Shown: positions 36,330 to 44,856, counted from the stretch's first letter. The stretch is 64,000 bases of DNA from an uncultured Acidobacteriota bacterium (GCA_937873515.1 CALMYB010000006.1:1-64000); one strand, 5' to 3'. The notes: generated by a model not told the origin, from the letters alone. Program-made: numbers and translations.

Positions 36330-37400
36330 ATGCTGCACAAATTTACTGTCGGGAGTTCTTCGAAAGGATCGTCAACCCTGGAAGAAAAGATAGATCTTTA
36401 TTCAAAGGTTCCGCATTACGTTCTCATAACGGGTGAAAGGGGCACCGGAAAGACGACCATCGCGAAACAGCTTCATCAGAAGAGCCCAAGATCTCGAAAG
36501 GAATTCGTCGGCGTTAACTGTGCGAGTTTCACCGCGGAACTTCTTGAATCGGAGCTATTCGGGTACGAGAAGGGAGCTTTCACAGGAGCGAATGCCGCAA
36601 AGTCCGGTTTATTCGAGACCGCCGATGGTGGAACATTGTTCCTTGACGAGGTAGCAGAGCTATCGATCAGTCTTCAGTCGAAACTCCTCAAAGCAGTCGA
36701 AGAAAAGCAGATCCGGCGCGTTGGCGGCTCGAGAGAACGGCAGACCGATGTAAGAATAATTTCTGCCACTTCCAAAGACTTGTATTCGATGGTGCTTGAC
36801 GGAGCCTTTCGTGCGGACCTATATGATCGCTTGAATATTCTGCAGTTGGAAACGATACCGCTTCGGTGCCAGAAAGACCGGATACGGGATCTTTTCATCC
36901 GCCAATTGAACGAGGAGGGTATAGCGGTTGGACGGTCTGCACCCTTTGTGATCGACGAGGAAGCGCTGGCAGCAGTCGAACTGCTCGAATGGAGAGGCAA
37001 TTATCGGCAGCTCAAAAACTTTGCGGCTAGGCTTGCGGTGCAAGCCGCTGGTTCACCGGCAATCACCGAGGATATTGTTTTACAGGTCGCCGGGATCGAC
37101 CGTAGCATAATGGAAGTTTTCAATGCCGCCATATCGCACAGCGTTCAAATGAACCGCCCGAATATTGTCACCGTAACTTTAGATGCGGATACGGACGATC
37201 TCGACAGTGCTTATGTGAAGGCGGCAGCTAGCCTCATCGAACATGCTCTCAAAAGATCCCGGGGAAACCTGCGTCGTGCGGCCCGCTCGATGGGGACCAC
37301 ACATTCGACAATTTCGCGAATCCTTAAGAAGCACAAGGAGAAAGTTGTCAGTAATCCTTACTCCGAGTCGAATCGCCCGGTTTATTCAGTTGCGACGTAA
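36330..37400 (+). CDS. Sigma-54-dependent activator without a sensor domain
   Basis: 356 residues from ATG 36330, which has GGGAGAG upstream; a frame from 36279 is longer but starts before the hairpin. The AAA+ domain has Walker A GERGTGKT near 35-42, the GAFTGA loop near 82-87 (needed to contact sigma-54), Walker [13 protein letters not shown], and an arginine-finger region. It ends in a Fis-type HTH ([23 protein letters not shown], about 310-332). No receiver, GAF or PAS domain is present, so it may be controlled by its level or a partner. It lies after the helicase and before the PRTRC cassette, so those may be its targets. Confidence 0.9.
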   Translation: MLHKFTVGSSSKGSSTLEEKIDLYSKVPHYVLITGERGTGKTTIAKQLHQKSPRSRKEFVGVNCASFTAELLESELFGYEKGAFTGANAAKSGLFETADGGTLFLDEVAELSISLQSKLLKAVEEKQIRRVGGSRERQTDVRIISATSKDLYSMVLDGAFRADLYDRLNILQLETIPLRCQKDRIRDLFIRQLNEEGIAVGRSAPFVIDEEALAAVELLEWRGNYRQLKNFAARLAVQAAGSPAITEDIVLQVAGIDRSIMEVFNAAISHSVQMNRPNIVTVTLDADTDDLDSAYVKAAASLIEHALKRSRGNLRRAARSMGTTHSTISRILKKHKEKVVSNPYSESNRPVYSVAT

Positions 37401-37753
37401 GATCCCTTTATTGCGTCTATGCATACGCTGGCCGAAGAATCCTTCGGCGTCCAATATTCAACTCCGATAAATCACATCGGCAGTGTTTTCTCCGCAAAAT
37501 TCTTACTGACTCGAGGAGGCGAAGCCTAGTTTTTTCTTCTGCATGGCGCGTCAATCGACCGCCGTTCAGAACTCTTAAACTGATTTAAGAGGCACTTGGA
37601 TATAATTCATCCTTCCTGTTCAGAAATCTCACCTATATACCTGCTCGATAGCCGATTCTGCCGATAACTTTCGCAGCCTTCGACCTAAGCTCTTGCTCGA
37701 GTTTGAAGGCAAAGAAAATAAGCGGAAGGCAGAATGTGGAGTGAACAACCAAT
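37401..37753. other. 353-base control region before the PRTRC cassette
   Basis: No gene. A short hairpin (GCCGAAG-AATC-CTTCGGC, 37431-37448) lies soon after the activator gene and may help end it. A perfect TATAAT is at 37601-37606 but no good -35 sits at the right spacing. The recurring element lies at 37709-37733, just before the protein E start. This is likely the promoter region of the cassette. Confidence 0.55.
37709..37733 (+). repeat. Recurring element, copy B
   Basis: GCAAAGAAAATAAGCGG then GGCAGA, ending 20 bases before the PRTRC protein E start. Three bases longer than copy A because of an inserted GAA-like stretch in the A run. Confidence 0.4.
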
Positions 37754-38899
37754 ATGAAAATTCTGAATAGGGGATCCTTCGTGCCTCTCGACAACCGGGA
37801 GAAGATCGACCAGCTTATCTACACCGCGCGCGAACTTGCAAGCGAAGTAGGAATAAGCGATGGGTTCCGGAACAGCAGCCGGACCAATCATCAGCTTGGG
37901 CTGGAGATGTGGAAGGGAGTGGAATATGTATGTCGTGCTCACGAAGAAGCGAATATTCGAAATCTCTTCCTAAGTAAATTTCTCGAAAGGCTTCGCGAGG
38001 TCGAGAAGGAGATCGGCTTTCAAACCCAGACGGCCCCAACCGTCACAAGCCCACCTATTGCAGTTGCTCCCGCCAGATCTCCCGTCTCCGCACTGGTCGC
38101 GGACCAGTCTTATCCTACGGACGAATACGCGGAGTCCGAACCATCGGCACCGACACTATCAAAGGATGAATGCCTCGGAGTCGTCAGTGCGGGTGACCAG
38201 GTTGAGGAAAAGCGGCCATCGTATGCCGATGAATGTGTACCGGAATATGACGCAGAGATTGAAGCGCTAATCGATAGGCTCGAAAATGAGGGCCAGACCT
38301 CCGATGTCGGAGAATTGCCAACGCTCGTCACTGCTGAAATTGAACAAACCGCGAGCAAGTCACCTGTCGATGTACCTGTCAACGAAAAATTGCCGGTCCC
38401 ACTGGATTCAACGGCTAACGGCGATTCGGGCGAAGTTCTTGGGAATGAGGTCGCGCACGACACCTCGAACACCGGGGAGTCCGCACCGATAAATTCGATC
38501 GTCCTCGCCGAAAACGAGCCTTACAATTTTGATAGCTGCACGGTGACCGCGGTTATTCAACTTCTCCCCGGAACGGAGGGCGTAAGGAAATGCGTTGTGA
38601 GCATGAAGACTCACGATTTTACGCCGCGGGTTGCGATTGTCGATGTGAGCACGGAAGACTTTCTTTCTCAGATCTCGGCAACACTTGGTCTGGCGTTCGA
38701 GGTATACAGAAACGAACTGCCGGCAAGAGCAGCCGAGAAGATCAAGAAGGAAAAGCCTGCTGCGAAGAAGCAGTCGAAAGCGGCTTCGAAATCTAGTAAG
38801 ACCGCGGCGGCTCCCGCGAAGGCTGACCCTCAACCGACACCTTCAACGATTCCGGCAACGGCGGATCAGAGTCAACAGGGAGGCCTTTTCACGGCATAA
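37754..38899 (+). CDS. PRTRC system protein E-like
   Basis: 381 residues, the first gene of the PRTRC (ParB-related, ThiF-related cassette) block. The N-terminal 95 residues are helical and unlike protein E; the middle is acidic and rich in Ser, Thr, Glu and Pro. The segment around 260-315 (CTVTAVIQLLPGTEGVRKCVVSMK) followed by a Lys/Ala-rich tail (AAKKQSKAASKSSKTAAA) has the beta-strand plus basic-tail layout of protein E. This is weaker than the calls for B, A and ThiF. The basic tail could bind DNA. A GGAG is 12 bases before the ATG. Confidence 0.6.
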   Translation: MKILNRGSFVPLDNREKIDQLIYTARELASEVGISDGFRNSSRTNHQLGLEMWKGVEYVCRAHEEANIRNLFLSKFLERLREVEKEIGFQTQTAPTVTSPPIAVAPARSPVSALVADQSYPTDEYAESEPSAPTLSKDECLGVVSAGDQVEEKRPSYADECVPEYDAEIEALIDRLENEGQTSDVGELPTLVTAEIEQTASKSPVDVPVNEKLPVPLDSTANGDSGEVLGNEVAHDTSNTGESAPINSIVLAENEPYNFDSCTVTAVIQLLPGTEGVRKCVVSMKTHDFTPRVAIVDVSTEDFLSQISATLGLAFEVYRNELPARAAEKIKKEKPAAKKQSKAASKSSKTAAAPAKADPQPTPSTIPATADQSQQGGLFTA

Positions 38900-38919
38900 C
38901 CCAATCGAGGTATACAGCT

Positions 38920-39162
38920 ATGGCAAATGAAGAAAAGCCCGCTGAAAATGCGGCACCCGTAACAGACGCAAAAGCGACGATCAAGATAGAAGGACAGGAG
39001 TTCGAACTTGATGCCGCTCTCGCCCAGGACGATAAGACGTTAAAGACCGTCCTTCAACCCCATTTTGCTTCGATCGAGAACGCGAATATCACCCGAGACG
39101 TGAAGGACGGTAAATTGACCGTCACTATCGTCAAACGTGCGGGAGCCAAGGGATTCCGATGA
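38920..39162 (+). CDS. PRTRC system protein C-like (ubiquitin-like candidate)
   Basis: 80 residues. After a 17-residue acidic lead the protein reads ATIKIEGQEFELDAALA, HFASIENANITRDV and GKLTVTIVKRAGAKGFR, a strand-helix-strand order consistent with a beta-grasp. PRTRC protein C has been grouped with prokaryotic ubiquitin-like proteins and typically ends in a Gly-rich phrase such as GTKG. Here Gly75 and Gly78 precede only Phe79-Arg80. This supports, but does not prove, a protein that could be conjugated after trimming. The gene overlaps the next by four bases. Confidence 0.65.
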   Translation: MANEEKPAENAAPVTDAKATIKIEGQEFELDAALAQDDKTLKTVLQPHFASIENANITRDVKDGKLTVTIVKRAGAKGFR

Positions 39163-39401
39163 ACGGCGAGTCCCCGCTCGAAATACTCACTCGGGAAACC
39201 GAACAGATCAACCCGGCGATCCTTCTTGCGGAGGAGTTTATGCGAAGGGATGCGGCGGATCTTCTGAGTGCAGAGGAGATAAAAAGAGCGGACGAGATTT
39301 TGCGTATCGGCGAGATGGAGATAGAGATGCTGCAAAGACATCTCGCCGCTTTTGTTCGCCTGCCCGCGAGTCCGTCCGTCCGTATCCCGACCGGTTTTTG
39401 A
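39159..39401 (+). CDS. Small helical protein in PRTRC cassette
   Basis: 80 residues, starting in the ATGA overlap with protein C. It is acidic, with helices rich in Ala, Glu and Leu (LEILTRETEQI, RRDAADLLSAEEIKRADEIL, EMEIEMLQRHLAAF). No family recognised. Tight coupling to protein C suggests a partner or chaperone of it. Confidence 0.7.
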   Translation: MNGESPLEILTRETEQINPAILLAEEFMRRDAADLLSAEEIKRADEILRIGEMEIEMLQRHLAAFVRLPASPSVRIPTGF

Positions 39402-39416
39402 TCGAACGCGTTTGAT

Positions 39417-40250
39417 ATGTCCGTACTTCTCACTCGTCGTCCTTTTTTATCCGGGCGATTTGGCGAACGGTTGTCGAGATCGCTCGAATATCTGAGATTC
39501 AAGGCACGAAGCCAGAACGCGATCGCGGCCCACAATTATGTCTCGGCCGTCATTTCCGAGCAGCAGAAATACGCAATATACCGGGAGATGTTCCCGAAGG
39601 AATGGGAGCGTTCGACAGCGAGCTTCTACACCCGCGGATACTACCAGAAATACAGCGAAAGGATCAATGAGTTGTTCCACATGGTCAACAAGAAGTGCTT
39701 CCCACTGCTCGAATACTGGTATGACGATCCCGACAACGAACTCGATAACTTCGCCATCGGGCCGATGAACATCGGGCTTTGCTGCGAGGAGATAGATTTT
39801 GAAAGTATCCATATCAGCTATGCGGCCGCGGTGGTCTTCTACTATCCCGACGACGCGTGGGACTTCCTCAACTACCGATTTCAGGTGTCGGCGGATGACT
39901 TCCCGGCGATCAACTCCAGTCCCCATCCTAATGTCTGGGAAAGGGACGGCAATCTTTTGGGACATCTCTTAAGGCTGATCGACCATTCGACCGGGAATCC
40001 CTGGCTCGACAATTCCTGCTGCCAGCCGGCCGACTGGTTCCAGTTCGACCGCGAGACGATCGAGGACTTGAGCAAAGAATATAACGACGCGCTTGCGGCC
40101 TACGAAAAGCTCAAGCCCCTTGATGAACTGATCGAAGCAGATCCAAGAAAAATGCTGTCGGCACTTATCGACTTCTGGAATACCGGGAAGTTGGCGGACG
40201 ATCTCCGCTTAATCCTGACAAAAGTAGAGGATCTCAATGACAAAGAGTGA
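39417..40250 (+). CDS. PRTRC system protein F-like
   Basis: 277 residues with many aromatic residues. RSQNAIAAHNYVSAVISEQQKY and FPLLEYWYDDPDNELDNFAIGPMNIGLCCEEID are the recognisable stretches. Its place between C and B fits PRTRC protein F, a protein of unknown role specific to these cassettes. It ends in a helical tail (KLADDLRLILTKVEDLND). The start of the ERF gene lies within its last 14 bases. Family assignment is from position and feel, not a clear motif. Confidence 0.65.
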   Translation: MSVLLTRRPFLSGRFGERLSRSLEYLRFKARSQNAIAAHNYVSAVISEQQKYAIYREMFPKEWERSTASFYTRGYYQKYSERINELFHMVNKKCFPLLEYWYDDPDNELDNFAIGPMNIGLCCEEIDFESIHISYAAAVVFYYPDDAWDFLNYRFQVSADDFPAINSSPHPNVWERDGNLLGHLLRLIDHSTGNPWLDNSCCQPADWFQFDRETIEDLSKEYNDALAAYEKLKPLDELIEADPRKMLSALIDFWNTGKLADDLRLILTKVEDLNDKE

Positions 40251-40770
40251 AAATATCAGTGATCTCGTAAAGGCACTTCTTGTAGTGCAGGCCGGTATAA
40301 CACCCGTCAAGCGGGATTCGATCAATAGTTATTACAATTCGAGGTATGCCGACCTTAGCTCGGTATGGGAGAGCTGCCGCGAAGCCCTTGCAAAGAACGG
40401 CTTGTGTGTGATTCAGGGCAATAGTGTCGGCCCCGCCGCAAATACGCTTATCGTCGAGACGCTTCTCATACACGAATCGGGTCAATGGATTCAAAGCAAG
40501 CTCTGTCTGCCTTTGGCTAAAGCGGACCCTCAAGGTGTCGGCTCCGCGATGACCTACGGAAGGCGATACGGCCTCGCCGCCATCATCGGTCTCGTTTCCG
40601 ACCCGGATGATGACGGAAACGCCGCATCGGCGAAGAACGGCAACGGTAATGTGAGACCGTTGAAACTGAACGAACGGTCCGCGAACGGCGGCTATCGGCC
40701 TGCGGCTGCTAGTCAGCCCAGGACCGCACCTGTTGGTCAGACAGTTGCCGGCTCAAGATCGGTCAGTTGA
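40237..40770 (+). CDS. ERF-family single-strand annealing protein
   Basis: 177 residues. SINSYYNSRYADLSSVWESC, then IVETLLIHESGQWIQSKLCLPL and KADPQGVGSAMTYGRRYGLAAIIGL form the core of the ERF superfamily, which pairs complementary single strands for recombination. The C-terminal third is disordered and rich in Asn, Gly, Arg and Ala, as in phage annealing proteins. It lies inside the PRTRC block, overlapping the protein F gene by 14 bases. It likely works with the element's SSBs and RNase HI on recombination of transferred DNA. Confidence 0.92.
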   Translation: MTKSENISDLVKALLVVQAGITPVKRDSINSYYNSRYADLSSVWESCREALAKNGLCVIQGNSVGPAANTLIVETLLIHESGQWIQSKLCLPLAKADPQGVGSAMTYGRRYGLAAIIGLVSDPDDDGNAASAKNGNGNVRPLKLNERSANGGYRPAAASQPRTAPVGQTVAGSRSVS

Positions 40771-40780
40771 GGACTCATCA

Positions 40781-41458
40781 ATGCGGAATCACACTGTTCC
40801 ACCTGATGCGACGGCGGCGCTCTATTTTCTGCCCGGGCAATACTTGTTGGAGACATTCGGCGAAGACCGGCTCGCTCTGAAGGCTCTCTCAAGTGTACAA
40901 GTGACGCGGGCCTTTCGCGACATCCAAACGGATACCGGATGGATAGATCGACGGGTCCTTCGCTATCGCGAGGCAGCGGACGGGAATGCGATCCTTTCGT
41001 ATCTGCCCGCGGGTGTGCGAAACATCACGGTAGTCTTTCCCGGCAGTCGCGTGGAAATGTTGAGCATTCCTTTGCCCACCTTGGTCCTGCTCGGAAAGGG
41101 TAGGGACTACTACCTCTGGGCTTCACCGAGTTCGAAGGTCTCCCGGAATAGTCGCCTGGCTGTGGCTCCTTTGCCGAATATCGGCGGGGGAAAGATCTGT
41201 TTCGGAAAGAACGAGGTTCCGGAAACCCATCCTTCAACTATTTCGGACGTCTGGAAACTGATCTTCGACGCTCCGTTCAACGGCGATCACGCGACGGGCA
41301 GATGCCAGACAGTAAACGACGTTCGCGATCTGCTCGAAAAACTGGCGGCGGACAATATAAAGAAGTTCCCGACGCCTCAACTGATCATGTCGTCAAGTAC
41401 CGTTGAGGACGCTTGGGCAACTATCGTCGAGCAAACGCGATACAATAGCCGCTTTTAG
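40781..41458 (+). CDS. PRTRC system protein B (E2-like)
   Basis: 225 residues from ATG 40781 with GAGGACTC upstream; a longer frame starts inside the ERF gene. The recognisable family phrase is RDYYLWASPSSKVSRNSRLAVAPLPN then GGGKICFGKNEVPE, and WKLIFDAPFNGDHATG. PRTRC protein B has been assigned to a prokaryotic E2-like family; Cys140 in GKICFGK is the candidate thiol that would carry a ubiquitin-like protein. The equivalent Cys is a conserved feature of the phrase in the family as I recall it. Cytoplasmic. Whether it is catalytic in this element is unknown. Confidence 0.85.
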   Translation: MRNHTVPPDATAALYFLPGQYLLETFGEDRLALKALSSVQVTRAFRDIQTDTGWIDRRVLRYREAADGNAILSYLPAGVRNITVVFPGSRVEMLSIPLPTLVLLGKGRDYYLWASPSSKVSRNSRLAVAPLPNIGGGKICFGKNEVPETHPSTISDVWKLIFDAPFNGDHATGRCQTVNDVRDLLEKLAADNIKKFPTPQLIMSSSTVEDAWATIVEQTRYNSRF

Positions 41459-41474
41459 GTCTTAAATATCTTGT

Positions 41475-42131
41475 ATGAACTCGAAGCTTATTTTAATTCC
41501 CGATCTGATCGGGCATCGTATTGCCCCGTGCGAAAACGAGCCCATAGAGGCGGCATTTTTCGAATATGCTCTTGCCGGCAATGGCCTGTTCGTTCGTGCG
41601 AAACGGAAGGAATTCACGGTATGTCTTCCGCTGAGCGCTCAAAAGATCTCGGGTCTGCCGAACATACCGGTCGGTATCTCGTGGACAAGGCCGAGAATAT
41701 CGGCGTCTCTTTGGCGGGATATCCTTCGGCACGCTCAGCAAGCCCACACATCCTCAAGTTTCAAGGAAGAGGTCTATCTGATCTATTGGGATGGACACGC
41801 TTCCGAATGGCAATGGCGAGCATCCGGTCGAAGTCACACACGGGCATCGACCATCGCGGACGACACTCTGCCGGAATACGCGGAATGCTGTATCGAACTG
41901 CACACTCACCCGCCCGGAGCTCTTCATTTCAGCCGTGCCGACGACCGGGACGAACTCGGCAAGTTTCGCATCTTTGCGATCCTCATCGACGTCCACGATA
42001 AAGCGAAAATAAGGTTTCGGTGCGGGGTTTACGATCACCTTGTTCCAATTCCGGCGGCATGGGTCGGTGACATGCCGGAAGGGATCATCGATCTGAATGA
42101 GATAGATGCTCTTGTGGAGATGATGTCGTGA
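41475..42131 (+). CDS. PRTRC system protein A (JAMM/JAB metallopeptidase)
   Basis: 218 residues. The metal site is clear: His143, His145, Ser153 and Asp156 in ELHTHPPGALHFSRADD, an exact HxHx10D JAMM motif, with upstream Glu94-95 (FKEEVYLIYWDG) as the likely general base. JAMM enzymes cleave isopeptide or C-terminal extensions of ubiquitin-like proteins. The first 80 residues form a separate domain. It overlaps ThiF by four bases, as expected for a functional pair. Good ribosome site not seen; the start codon follows the previous stop by 16 bases. Confidence 0.9.
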   Translation: MNSKLILIPDLIGHRIAPCENEPIEAAFFEYALAGNGLFVRAKRKEFTVCLPLSAQKISGLPNIPVGISWTRPRISASLWRDILRHAQQAHTSSSFKEEVYLIYWDGHASEWQWRASGRSHTRASTIADDTLPEYAECCIELHTHPPGALHFSRADDRDELGKFRIFAILIDVHDKAKIRFRCGVYDHLVPIPAAWVGDMPEGIIDLNEIDALVEMMS

Positions 42132-42994
42132 AGAATATCGATCTGAGTTTTTCGCAGGCCGCGATCGTGATGCCGATGGAGTACCGCAGCCTGCGCTTCA
42201 TCGTCGTCGGTGCCGGCGGGACGGGTTCCTTTGTGATCTCCGCCATCGCGCGTCTGATGTTTGAACTTAAAGAGTCGCAAGCCAAGCCTATCGAAATGCT
42301 GATAGTCGATCCCGATGTGGTCGAGAGCGGTAATATCCCGAGAAGCAACTTCTGCGCCGCTGAAGTCGGACGGTTCAAGGCTCAGACTCTTGCGGAACGT
42401 ATAACTCTTGCCTGGGGACTCGAATGCCAGTACGCAAACGAGCTATTTGATGCCGAGCATCACTTGTGGGTATTCAGCGGAGGCTTTCGCCCGATGACCG
42501 TTATCGTCGGCTGCGTCGATAACCATCTCGCCCGTCGCGATATTCATCTTGCTGTCGATAAATACAGCGGCTACCGTTCTTCGGAGGCTCCCGAACTATG
42601 GTGGATAGACGGCGGCAACAGCAGATCGTCGGGACAAGTCCTTCTCGGCTCGAATACTCGGAAATCGAAACCGGAGCGCTATTTTACTGGAACGAGCCTG
42701 TGTCATTCGCTTCCGGCTCCTTCGATCGTGCATCCGGATCTTCTCGATGCAGAGAAGAGTGTTAAATCCGGCGATCTTGAACGTCTCTCATGTCCGGACC
42801 GTATCCGGCTCGGCGAGCAAAGCTTGAATATCAATCAACGAGTCGCCATCGAGATAGCTGAGATGCTGTCAGAGATGTTTCTAACAAGATCGTTAAGAAG
42901 GTTTGTGAGCTACTTCGATCTTGAGACCGGCACGAGCCGTTCTCTCTACTGCACGCCCGACCAGATCAAATCAGCGATCTCACAAAAGAAATAA
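42128..42994 (+). CDS. PRTRC ThiF family protein (E1-like)
   Basis: 288 residues. The nucleotide-binding loop is VVGAGGTGSF near 26-35, the adenylation motif LIVDPDVVESGNIPRSNF near 58-75 and a C-terminal RLSCPDRIRLGEQSLNINQ segment with Cys222, a candidate thioester cysteine for the ThiF/E1 family. E1-like enzymes adenylate the C-terminus of a ubiquitin-like protein. Overlaps protein A by four bases. No CxxC zinc pairs are visible, which differs from ThiF/MoeB proper but is common in this subfamily. Strong assignment to the ThiF/E1 superfamily. Confidence 0.93.
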   Translation: MKNIDLSFSQAAIVMPMEYRSLRFIVVGAGGTGSFVISAIARLMFELKESQAKPIEMLIVDPDVVESGNIPRSNFCAAEVGRFKAQTLAERITLAWGLECQYANELFDAEHHLWVFSGGFRPMTVIVGCVDNHLARRDIHLAVDKYSGYRSSEAPELWWIDGGNSRSSGQVLLGSNTRKSKPERYFTGTSLCHSLPAPSIVHPDLLDAEKSVKSGDLERLSCPDRIRLGEQSLNINQRVAIEIAEMLSEMFLTRSLRRFVSYFDLETGTSRSLYCTPDQIKSAISQKK

Positions 42995-42999
42995 GTATC

Positions 43000-43299
43000 A
43001 TGTCCAGACTTCTTACCGACGAGCTTAGAAAAACTCTTCCGAAACTGCGCTCTCAAGCGGAGTCCAAAGATCCGACCGTCCACGCGGCATTCCTCTTTGC
43101 GGCGTCAGGATGGATCTGGTTTGTAACGGAGGGCCAGCAGGATGGGGACGACTTTCTCTTTTTCGGCTATGTGATCGGTTTCGAAAGTGAATGGGGATAT
43201 TTTGGCCTTCGCGAATTGGAAGAAATAGATGTGAATGGCCTTCGAATCGAACGGGATCTCACTTTCGAACCGATGCCGTTCAGCGAGTGCCTGGTTTGA
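43000..43299 (+). CDS. DUF2958 family protein
   Basis: 99 residues. The family phrase is WIWFVTEGQQDGDDFLFFGYVIGFESEWGYFGLRELEEI followed by IERDLTFEPMPF. DUF2958 proteins are common on plasmids beside ParB, ThiF and single-strand annealing genes, with no known activity. It begins 5 bases after ThiF stops and shares four bases with the next gene, so it belongs to the same transcript. Confidence 0.9.
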   Translation: MSRLLTDELRKTLPKLRSQAESKDPTVHAAFLFAASGWIWFVTEGQQDGDDFLFFGYVIGFESEWGYFGLRELEEIDVNGLRIERDLTFEPMPFSECLV

Positions 43300-43748
43300 A
43301 ATCGCGTTCGATCCTGGAATTGCAGCCGATCGACTTTGACGAAGCCTGCGGATTCATACGACAGAATCACCGACATCACCTGCCGCCTAAAGGTTGGAAG
43401 TTCGGGGTCGCCGTAAACGACGGCAAAAACGTCGTCGGCGTCGTAACCGCCGGCCGTCCGGTGTCCCGCTTTCTCGATAACGGATACACCGCCGAAGTTA
43501 CGCGTTGCTGTACCGACGAAACAAAATGTGCGGCTTCCAAACTTTACGCGGCTGCGTGGAGGGCGGCAAAAGCGCTGGGCTACAAGCGGCTGATAACGTA
43601 TACACTAAGGAGCGAACCTGGGACAAGCCTGATCGCTGCCGGATGGAAAGTTGTCTACGAAACAAAAGGCGGCAGTTGGAATGTTCCGAGCCGTCCGAGG
43701 GTCGATAAGCATCCTCTCGGACCAAAGTTATTGTGGGAACCAAAGTGA
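43296..43748 (+). CDS. XF1762-family GNAT-like protein
   Basis: 150 residues from a TTG codon at 43296 that overlaps the DUF2958 stop (TTGA). Matching phrases are EACGFIRQNHRHHLPPKGWKFGVAV, VVGVVTAGRPVSRFLDNG, AEVTRCCTDETKCAASKLYAAAWRAAKALGYKRLITYTLRSEPG. This is the XF1762 family of mobile elements, with a GNAT acetyltransferase-like core. The substrate is unknown. A longer frame from 43191 lies inside DUF2958. Confidence 0.88.
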   Translation: MKSRSILELQPIDFDEACGFIRQNHRHHLPPKGWKFGVAVNDGKNVVGVVTAGRPVSRFLDNGYTAEVTRCCTDETKCAASKLYAAAWRAAKALGYKRLITYTLRSEPGTSLIAAGWKVVYETKGGSWNVPSRPRVDKHPLGPKLLWEPK

Positions 43749-43827
43749 GGAACAAACGGCGGCTATGGGGTTGCGACTATTTCTATTTTTTCGGGGACTT
43801 GAGACTTAGACCAAAGGAGACACACCG

Positions 43828-44211
43828 ATGAAGGAGTACACGGATTTCAATGACATTATAAAAAGAATAGAAGAAGAACGCTCGCAGACGGCCGCAAAAG
43901 CTGAGGAGCAGGCGAAAGAGATTCTCGATAAACTTATGCTCGTCGGAGCCGAAAACGTCTCTATCGAATTTGACGGGTCCGGCGATGAGGGAAGCGTCCA
44001 CACGATCGATGGCCTCAATGATAATGAGCACATTATCGACGAGGAACTCGAGGCCTGGGCCTACGAGCTTATCGCGGGTACCGGTGTCGATTGGTATAAC
44101 AACGAAGGCGGCTTCGGAACGATCAATATCGATGTTCCGAAACGAACTTACAATTTCGAAGTTCACTACCGTCGCACCGAACTCGGAGCAAGCGGGGAGG
44201 CCACGGTCTAA
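43828..44211 (+). CDS. DUF6878-like protein
   Basis: 127 residues. An N-terminal coiled stretch (IIKRIEEERSQTAAKAEEQAKEIL) is followed by IEFDGSGDEGSV and WYNNEGGFGTINID, a pattern of the DUF6878 family of plasmid proteins. Function unknown. AAGGAG occurs about 13 bases before the start. Its final base overlaps the start of the next gene. Confidence 0.78.
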   Translation: MKEYTDFNDIIKRIEEERSQTAAKAEEQAKEILDKLMLVGAENVSIEFDGSGDEGSVHTIDGLNDNEHIIDEELEAWAYELIAGTGVDWYNNEGGFGTINIDVPKRTYNFEVHYRRTELGASGEATV

Positions 44212-44549
44212 TGTCACACACATTCTTTCACGCGGAATCCAGCGTTCGAAAATTCGGCGGATGCACCGAGGATTACCAGGCGATCCACGATTGGTTCGAT
44301 GCGACAAAAGAGACGTTTGCGGACTTTCGCCATCGTGCCCTGCGGCACCATTCGCAGGGCATCTTCGAAGCCGAGCGGGTCTTCGGAACCACAATCCTTA
44401 ACTCCGATGGTAGAGCAGTGCCGGTTCGTCTTATCGGCGAACAACATATAAAGGAGGATTGCGGCGGCCGTATTCCGACTGTCGCCGACTGGATGTCGCA
44501 AATAGTCCCGAAACCGTGGATGAATCGCGGATATAGGGACCAAAACTAA
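44211..44549 (+). CDS. DUF6915-like protein
   Basis: 112 residues. FHAESSVRKFGGCTEDYQAIHDWFDATKE and DFRHRALRHHSQGIFEAERVFG are strongly conserved family phrases, followed by RLIGEQHIKEDCGGRIPTVADW. Clusters of His and Asp (RHRALRHHS, GEQH) could bind a metal. Families of this kind sit on phages and plasmids next to SSB-annealing genes. Function unknown. Confidence 0.85.
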   Translation: MSHTFFHAESSVRKFGGCTEDYQAIHDWFDATKETFADFRHRALRHHSQGIFEAERVFGTTILNSDGRAVPVRLIGEQHIKEDCGGRIPTVADWMSQIVPKPWMNRGYRDQN

Positions 44550-44628
44550 GCCGCGAGTACGAACCTCAATTCTTAATGCACCGATTCCAGATCTAAAAGA
44601 GTGATCCCAGATAAACCTAAATTCCTCT

Positions 44629-44856
44629 ATGACTTCAACAAAATGCTCCAACTGTGCCGACGAACATCGCTCAATACCAGATGTCTGCATTCTATCGGCC
44701 CTCGTAGGCGTCAGTCTATTTAGTCGCGAATCCCTTAATGAGAAACAGGCACGCAACATTATTGCAAGCTCGAACGCGGATCATCTCTGGGACGATCTCG
44801 GGCCGATCATCGACAGGCTCGAATCAGGTTTCTACGCCTTGACAGAAGATGACTGA
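44629..44856 (+). CDS. Small unknown protein
   Basis: 75 residues. An N-terminal CSNCADEH resembles half a zinc finger; the rest is helical (LNEKQARNIIASSNADHLWDDLGPIIDRLESGFYAL). No family recognised. It stands alone, with 79 bases before it and 102 bases to the next start, so it may be a spurious frame. Confidence 0.5.
   Translation: MTSTKCSNCADEHRSIPDVCILSALVGVSLFSRESLNEKQARNIIASSNADHLWDDLGPIIDRLESGFYALTEDD

Noticed and set aside
37591..37606. TATAAT at 37601 as a full promoter
   Set aside because: No matching -35 at 15-18 bases; kept only as a note.
37581..37606. GGCACTTGGATATAAT as a sigma-54 promoter
   Set aside because: The required GC ten bases after GG is missing.
37754..42994. 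ParB and ParM-like genes of the PRTRC system
   Set aside because: No gene in the window has ParB or actin-like motifs; they may be lost or outside.
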